Shown: positions 57,700-64,000 of the stretch, one piece after another
How the letters are laid out: every line of letters starts with the position of its first letter
How positions within the stretch are numbered: the stretch's first letter is position 1
Origin: Elmis aenea
Lineage: Eukaryota > Arthropoda > Insecta > Coleoptera > Elmidae
Length of the DNA: 64,000 nt
Assembly: GCA_947652605.1 (NCBI GenBank)
Contig: OX393580.1
Span: 18,930,159-18,994,158 of the forward strand
Direction: 5' to 3'
Made by a program: the position numbers and the translations under genes
The notes under the pieces: generated by a model
Seen by the model: the letters and a program-made list of their open reading frames with translations, nothing else
Databases searched by the model: none
What the model was told of the DNA's origin: nothing

Positions 57700-59500
57700 A
57701 TGTATAATCTTGGATTTTTTAGGCTAAAATTCAAACAAAAATTAGTAATGGTCTTTATATTTTCTGAAAATGTTAAAGACAACGTAATTGATTTTTTTCC
57801 GAAACGGCCTAAAATAGGTTTTTACAGCTCTTTTTAAAACAGTTCCAAGACTATAATTATGTATAACCACATAACCAGGGGTTTGGAGAGGAGCACAGAG
57901 CTGGAGCACGGAGCAGTGAAGCAATAGGTTTTTGTTCGGAGCAGGAGCGGAGTGAGGAGCAAATAGTTGTGATTGCTGCACTGCTCCAGTTTATTATGTA
58001 CAGTTTATTAAAAAACACTTTCTTTGTTCTTTTTTCAACCTTAGAAGATCAATAACTTGTTCTTTTAAACATTTATTCAATTGTTTGTTAACGTCAAATG
58101 TTGTAATTTTTGACCAACTTCCACAAATTCGATAAATTAAAACATTGTTTTTAAAAACAAATTTTTTAATTTAAAAAAACTTGTTTTAAAAATCTTAACA
58201 ATATTTGGAGTACGGAGCGGAGCTGGAGCAGGCATTTTGATGACAGAACGGAGCTGGAACGGAGCAATTAAAAAATTGGACTTTAAAAGTTTTAAATTAT
58301 CGAATTTGTGGAAGTTGGTCAAAAATTACAACATTTGACTACAACAAACAATTGAATAAATGTTTGGCATGGTCTTTATATTTTTTGAAAAGGATAAAGA
58401 CACCCTTGGCAATGCATTTCCCTCTTTGATTTGTTTAAACTCGGCCTAAAACAATTTTTTACAGCCTTAAAGTTTTAAAAAAAGTTTTAAGACCTTGCAA
58501 TTTTTATCCAAAACAATTGGAAAGTTTTGCGATTGTAGTTATGTTTTCTAAAAATGTCAAACACACCCCAAGCAATGCATTTTCATCTTAGGTTTATAAG
58601 AAGCGGCATAAACGAAATGTTTACGGCTCTTTAAAATTTTTAACAACCTTGCAATTTTTTTCCAAAAAAACTTGCACTGGTCTCCATATTTTCTGGAAAC
58701 GTTAAAGATAACTTAAGCAATGCACTTCGACTTTAATTTTTTCAAAAACGGCCTGAGACTATTTTTTACAGCTCTTAGAAACTTAGAAAAATAATCCAAA
58801 TGTATAACCTTGCATTTTATGTTGGCAAAACCTTAAAAGATTTGCAACGGTCTTTTTATTTTCTAAAAATGTTACAGACACCCTTAGCAACCTTAAGTTT
58901 TTTCAAAAACGTCTTAAAACCACTTTTAGCGGCTCTTTGAAATTTAGAAAAATAGTATTAAGTATTAACCGTTGCATTTTATTTTGGCAAAAGCTTAAAA
59001 GTGCAATGGTCTTAATATTTTCTAGAAATGTTAAAGTTGCCCCAAGCAACGCGTTTTCACCTTAAGTTTTTTAAGAACGTCCTAAAACCATTTTTAGCGG
59101 CTCTTTGAAATTTAGAAAAATAGTATAAAGTGTATAGTTGTGCAATGGTCTTAACATTTTTACTTTTAGTTTTTTCAAAAACGGTCTAAAAGATTTTTTT
59201 TGCGGCTCTTCTAAATTTTGAAAAATAGTATGGAGTGCATACCCTCGCATTTTATTTTGACAGTTCAAAAGTTGGGCAATAGTCTAAATATTTTTTAGCA
59301 TTGTAAAAACATCTTAGGTTATGCATTTTTACCTTTGATTTGTCCAGAAACTGCCTAAAACCATTTTTTGCAGCTCTTCAAATTTTTAAAAAAAGTTTAA
59401 AACCTAACCTTGCAATTTTTTACGTTTAACGTTTGCGATGGTCTTCATATTTTTTGAAGATATTAAGTACGCCCTAAGATAATGCGTTTTTACCTTTACT
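57700..59500. repeat. Diverged ~155-bp tandem repeat array
   Basis: About nine units, each beginning near GCAATGGTCTTAATATTTTC and containing TCAAAAACGGCCTAAAACCA, TTACAGCTCTTTGAAATTTA and CCTTGCATTTTATTTTGGC. Unit starts lie near 57748, 58369, 58525, 58678, 58847, 59003, 59143, 59271 and 59432, spaced about 130-170 bp. Units differ substantially, so the array is old. One GGAGC-family hAT copy interrupts the first unit. Short open frames in this region are repeat shadows. Confidence 0.85.
57876..58366. mobile_element. GGAGC-family hAT MITE, rearranged copy
   Basis: Left end CAGGGGTTTGGAGAGG after CACATAAC (57868-57875). The right side carries GGAGCGGAGCTGGAGCAGG near 58216. The 3' side is altered: 58067-58136 (containing GTTGTAATTTTTGACCAACT) recurs inverted at 58294-58364. 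No matching target duplication is found at the right, consistent with a rearranged end. Confidence 0.75.
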
Positions 59501-60138
59501 TTATTCAAAAACGACAAATAGGCATAGTTAGTAAGATCGTTTAAACTACCGTTCAAAACTGATACAATGCACTTTTTTGGGAACTTAAAAGTTGAACTAT
59601 TATCTAGCCACCAAGGACCCAATAGTATCTACTGTCTAAGCCAAATTCCTATTTATTTCGCTAGCGTAGGTCATAAAATAAAATGCCGTGGACTACCATA
59701 TAATGAAACAGCAATAAAATGCGAATTTCGCATATTTTTAAATATATTTGAATAAATGCGACCAACTAAAAGCAGTTTAACAGTAGTTTTATAGTCATAC
59801 AACATTCCAAAACCACTATAATTGGTCTAACGTTATGTAATATATTTTAAAACGCGACCTATTGTAATTAGTAACTAACTAAAATGCAAAAAAGCTGATT
59901 AAATCTAGTCGTGTCGTACTAATATTCGCGATAACTAATAATTTTAACCCCTTCGGTTGCGGTTCGTTTAGCACCCCAAATAACTAATCTATCCACGAAA
60001 CGATGACGTGTCAAAACAAAACAAATTGCGTCAGGGTGGTTTCATTATATACATTTATTTCACAAAGCCCATTTCATGTATTTTCAGGGAATGAGAAAAA
60101 ATCGCGAGTTTTAAACTGATCTGATGGAAGATTTATCT
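59501..60138. other. No gene seen
   Basis: AT-rich sequence between the tandem array and the LINE relic. Confidence 0.45.
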
Positions 60139-60353
60139 CAGAGTATTTAGTTCTGCTCCAACTTGTGGCTGCGAATCATGGACCATGACAAAACTTCAGA
60201 AAAGTCGAATAAGAAGCACGGAAATGATAATTTAAAGGAAAATTAAAGTACAAACAAGTATTGAGAGAATCAGAAATGAATTTATAAGAGAACATCCCAG
60301 AGCAAACGTTTGAGCAAAGCACCCAGGAGCACCGCTGAGATGGTTAGGACTTG

Positions 60354-61569
60354 TACAGGGTGGGCAAATTTCGATGTTTTAATAGGGAATCTCGGTAACT
60401 GTAAGAGGTATCAAAAAACGGACCGCGCATCCTCGATCTCTTTTTTCGAGAAAAAGTTAATGGTCAAAATTAAAATTGGTTATCGTCTTTTGTTTTCGAC
60501 TTATCGCCGATAACTCGATTTTTCGACTTTTCGTTTTATGACCATATCTCACTTGTTTATGAAAATAAACAAAAATAATTTTGACGTTCTACAGGCACTT
60601 TTAGGATGAGAATACAGTGGCGTAGACAATTTTTCAAAAAAAAAAACCGAAATTAGAGTTACGACATAAAGTTGTATTTTTTAAAATAGAACCCATAGTT
60701 GGCTATGACTTATTTAAATTCCTTATTTTTTTGTCATTCCAAATATATCAGGGTTGATGTATTTATTTTCAATAATACGCAAGTTACGGAGGTTTTTTAC
60801 TTTTTTTTTTAAACAAAATTATTGTAGGCTGTGAAAACAAAAACAAAACAAGGTGTAAAACCTTTTAAAACTCATTTGGTACAAGTTGCGAAGGTTTTGC
60901 AATTTGTTGTTGTGATAAACATTACAAATATTTGAACATAAGATAAACTACAATAAACTACATTACTGCAGATTCCGACTTTATCGTTGTTTCCTTATTT
61001 TTATATATTTATAATGTTTATCGCAACAACAAATTACAAAACTTTCGCAACTTGTACTAAATGAGTTTTAAAAGGTTTTACACCTTGTTTTGTTTTTGTT
61101 TTCACAGCCTACAATAATTTTTTTAAAAAAAAAAAGTAAAAAACCTCCGTAACTTGCGTATTATTGAAAATAAATACATCAACCCTGATATATTTGGAAT
61201 GACAAAAAAATAAGGAATTTAAATAAGTCATAGCCAACTATGGGTTCCATTTAAAAAAATACAACTTTGTCACAACTCGAATTTCGTTTTTTTTTTTTTA
61301 AATTGACTACGCCACTGCATTCTTATCAAAAAAGTGCCTGTAGAATGTCAAAATTATTTTTGTTTATTTTCATAAACAAGCGAGATATAGTCATAAAACG
61401 AAAAATCGAGTTATCGACGATAACTCGAAAACAAAAGACGATAACCAATTTTAGTTTTCACCATTAACTTTTTGTCGAAAAAATAGATCGAGGATGCTCG
61501 GTCCGTTTTTGATACCTCTTATAGTTACCGAGATTCCCTATTAAAACATCGAAATTTGCCCACCCTGTA
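60354..61569. mobile_element. Snap-back element G (TACAGGGTGGGC ends)
   Basis: TACAGGGTGGGCAAATTTCG to CGAAATTTGCCCACCCTGTA. Arms of about 570 bp are near-perfect complements, including CATAGTTGGCTATGACTTAT and TTTCGACTTTTCGTTTTATG on the left. The centre is near 60960 (GATTCCGACTTTATCG). It is non-coding; open frames here are mirror shadows. High arm similarity suggests youth. Confidence 0.9.
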
Positions 61570-62431
61570 CGGGTGGACCAAATTCGAATGTTTTACGGGG
61601 GGGGGGGGTAACTCGGTTACCGTAATAGATAGCGAAAATCGTATTTCGGCCTCTTGGGCTATTTTTTAGAGAAAATAACGCTCGTGTAATCAGATTTTTT
61701 CTATCGGATTCCATTTTGGCACTACAGACGAAAAATGAAATTTCATCATTGTCATCAAATGTGCTGTAACTTCTTTATTTATTAAATTAGAACAAAATGT
61801 TAAAGAGGTTTTTTATATAGATTTTTTTGCTTAATTTAAAAACAAAAGTATTTTTTTCTTAGCCACCTTGACTTTCGAGATATGGAGTAAACTCACATTT
61901 TTTTAAATGGAAACCCTAGTTGGCCATGACTTTATGTGAAAGAGTATTTTTTTAGCTTTTCAAAAATATATAGTTTTATATATTTGTTGCAAAAAATAAC
62001 CAAGATATGGCCAATTTTGTAAAAATTCGATCATCAAAGTTTGCCATGATTTCGTAAACAAGTGATGTTTGCAATTATTAAACAACTAGGGTTTCCATTT
62101 AAAAAAATGTGAGTACTCCATATCTCGAAAGTCAACGTGGCTAAGAAAAAAATACTTTAGTTTTTAAATTAAGCAAAAAAATCTATATAAAAAACCTCTA
62201 TAACATTTTGTTCTAATTTAATAAATAAAAAAGTTACTTACAGCACATTTTCAAAAATGATGAAATTTCATTTTTCGTCTGTAGTGCCAAAATGGAATCC
62301 GATAGAAAAAATATGATTACACAGGCGTTATTTTCTCTAAAAAATAGCCCAAGTGACCGAAATCCGATTTTCGCTATCTATTACGGTAACCGAGATACCC
62401 CGTAAAACATTTGAATTTGGTCCACCCTGTA
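61568..62431. mobile_element. Snap-back family 2, better-preserved copy
   Basis: TACGGGTGGACCAAATTCG to GAATTTGGTCCACCCTGTA. It shares one TA with the right end of element G, so it inserted at that terminus or vice versa. The arms (to about 61960 and from about 62040) match the copy at 47352-48393, including TTTTGGCACTACAGACGAAA. A run of ten G at about 61600 replaces the expected GGTATCTC. Confidence 0.9.
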
Positions 62432-62512
62432 CATCCATCAAATGAGAGATGATAGGATACTTGGAAAAGTTAACGAATGCTCAACTTTCCCTCATTTTAC
62501 GGTGTATAAGTA

Positions 62513-63591
62513 CACAAAATTAAGCTTTAAACATGGTCTTTACTGTGTGTAACATCATTTTTATCAACAAAGAAACGCAAATTACCCATAAAAGTTATTC
62601 AAGTAACCCATCTCCCGCGTGCGTAAATACTTTTAACAGAGTAATTTTAATTGCTAAATCGGTAGTAATGTAATGCTTTTAAGTCTGCATAGCCGTGGGT
62701 TGTTGCAGCTCATTTAGTCCCTTTATAGCCCCGCCCCAGGTTTAAATTCACCATAAAATAAAAGGGAACACCAACGATACTTCAACCACAGTTCGAGAGC
62801 GCATGTCCTTTTTTCATTGCCGCCTAAATTTAGCTCTAAACTTTGCCAATATTTGCATTTACTCTTTTTTCAGTGTTATTGTTTTCTACCACCATCCAAA
62901 TTACATTAATATTCCAATCACAATATTTTATTTCGGGCGTAACGTATGAGTAATAAATATTGAACACGCTTTGACCGGGTTTTCCAGTGGCACGAACGCA
63001 TGGAATGCGACACGATGGGTATTCCCTTGAAATTTCATCGAGTGGGATTTGCAGGAAAATTAATACAACTTTAAATTTCATTGTGACACTTCTGTGAAGG
63101 TTGGTTTGAGATTGAAATTAATTTGTTTTGAACTTTTACCTACTGCACGTGTCTTCTTTTTTATTAATGTCAGGGGTTGCGTTCCTGTTTTGGAATTTTT
63201 GCTATTAAATCGCATAATAACTTAAGGGAGAGGCTGTTTTATTAACTGTAAATATTCTACGATGCCGTAATGTAACAATGAGATGGTTTTATTGGCAATA
63301 AATGTGTGTATAAAGTTACTCTATCCGATTTAGTAGCACTGAAACTTTGCAGAGGACGAAGAATTTTTTTGTTCATACGAGTTGCGTGAATAACTAATGT
63401 AGATTGTTCAATATAAGAAGAAGAAAAGTTATGTACGTTTGTCGTAAGTCATTGCTAATCTGACTTTAGTTTGACTCTTTCGTTAATCATAGCCGATTTG
63501 TTTAAAGTTTGGATCTATTGTTATGTTAATCACTGCTGATTTGTTTGAAGTTTGGGTCTATCGCTAATAATTGCTGAGTTGTATGAAGCAG
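62513..63591. other. No gene established
   Basis: Contains a GC-box-like CCCCGCCCC at 62729-62737 and a minus-strand open frame 63081-62836 whose first half is GC-richer (SREYPSCRIPCVRATGKPG). I recognise no family and see no good splice sites around it, so I do not call an exon. Confidence 0.4.
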
Positions 63592-64000
63592 GGGTTTGGA
63601 GCGGAGCACGGAGCTGGAGCACGGAGCAGTGGTGCAATGAGTTTTTGCCAGGATTCGGCAAAATTTTATTTTTATTAAAAAAATCAAAAATCATTGATTA
63701 AATTTAAAAAATCAAACAAATCACGAATTTTTGTTTTTTTTTAAGAAAGTTGACTATTTTCCTTCTTTACAACTTATATTCAGCGTCAATAAATTAAAAA
63801 GATTTTTACTAAACATTTCTGACACTTTTATTAATGATAAAAGTTGGTTGCAGACCTAAACACTCATTACCCAACTTGTCGGAACCGACCGTCGGGAACT
63901 CCGTGTTGGGTGTTGTCTACACACCTCCCGACCAGTCCAACCAACAGCATAAACGTCATAACTTTTTTTATTATTTTGGCTCTGATGCCATTATGTGGAT
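63592..64000. mobile_element. GGAGC-family hAT MITE, left end, runs toward window edge
   Basis: CAGGGGTTTGGAGCGGAGCA followed by CGGAGCTGGAGCACGGAGCA, the same start as the copies at 37055 and 57876. The internal sequence soon diverges into AT-rich text and no right end is seen, so the extent beyond about 63660 is uncertain. Confidence 0.6.

Larger units (their letters stand above)
60139..62512 (+). pseudogene. RTE-like LINE tail, split by two snap-back elements
   Basis: The left part (60139-60353) reads VFSSAPTCGCESWTMTKLQK, RIRSTEMII, SIERIRNEFIREH and APLRWLGLV, with two internal stops. The right part (62432-62512) continues HQMRDDRILGKV. RTE/CR1-like tails have PTLTYGCESWTxTKK, RxxAAEMKFLR, RIRNExIREE, QLRWxGHVxRMxDDRIPKKV in this order. 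Two palindromic elements occupy the gap. A different copy from the relic at 5860-8115. Confidence 0.8.

Noticed and set aside
57742..59622. Short minus-strand frames at 57742, 58137, 59071 and 59404
   Set aside because: They are parts of the diverged tandem array and the GGAGC element, not genes.
62836..63081. Grb-like N-terminal exon
   Set aside because: Signal-like start and GC-rich text, but no match to any Grb region and no credible splice sites.

Overview
The window looks like a stretch of insect nuclear genome, possibly from a beetle (the order is only a guess). It is AT-rich and crowded with eukaryotic mobile elements: hAT, piggyBac, Tc1/mariner, P-like, Jockey-like and RTE-like LINEs, and a Penelope-like element. 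Its only convincing host coding sequence lies in short exons separated by a huge intron. There is no operon structure and no long intact ORF.

Host gene. Two minus-strand exons, 55255-55414 and 22101-22231, join in perfect phase. Together they encode most of a Ras-associating (RA) domain of the Grb7/Grb10/Grb14 adaptor family. The roughly 33 kb between them (22232-55254) is one intron. The 5' exons are probably to the right of 55.4 kb or outside the window. The PH, BPS and SH2 exons should lie to the left of 22.1 kb or outside it, and I could not find them.

Layout. 1-1154: dead Tc1/mariner-type transposase of an unusual D-E spacing. 1830-3266: THAP-domain fragment inside symmetric terminal and subterminal inverted repeats (P-element-like). 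5860-8115: RTE-like LINE relic broken by two hAT elements. 9266-10598 and 13289-14204: palindromic (snap-back) elements, the second nested with two hAT elements inside an older TTAA-flanked element. 18.2-20.9 kb: Penelope-like element with a hammerhead-type motif, followed by snap-back elements. 21315-21951: hAT. 22477-24123: piggyBac with TTAA ends and a spliced, broken transposase. 25559-26617: mariner. 27677-28590: Jockey-like LINE. 29744-31318 and 31526-34377: composite elements with nested insertions. 37-39 kb: GGAGC-rich hAT, a near-perfect Penelope-type palindrome with two hammerhead-like motifs, and a GC-rich exon-like block. 41-49 kb: hAT elements, a mariner-derived snap-back element, and a palindrome holding LINE reverse transcriptase. 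52-57 kb: snap-back elements around the upstream Grb exon. 57.7-59.5 kb: diverged ~155-bp tandem repeat. 60.1-62.5 kb: LINE split by two abutting snap-back elements.

How it fits together. Eleven short elements have hAT-like ends and 8-bp target duplications (one with a mismatch) that can be read directly. About a dozen others are long inverted repeats ending in TACAGGGTG or a close variant at a TA target. Most of the snap-back elements lie inside the Grb-like intron, so its pre-mRNA should fold into several long hairpins. Nested insertions give a relative order of events. All mobile-element coding regions seen are truncated, frameshifted or stop-containing.
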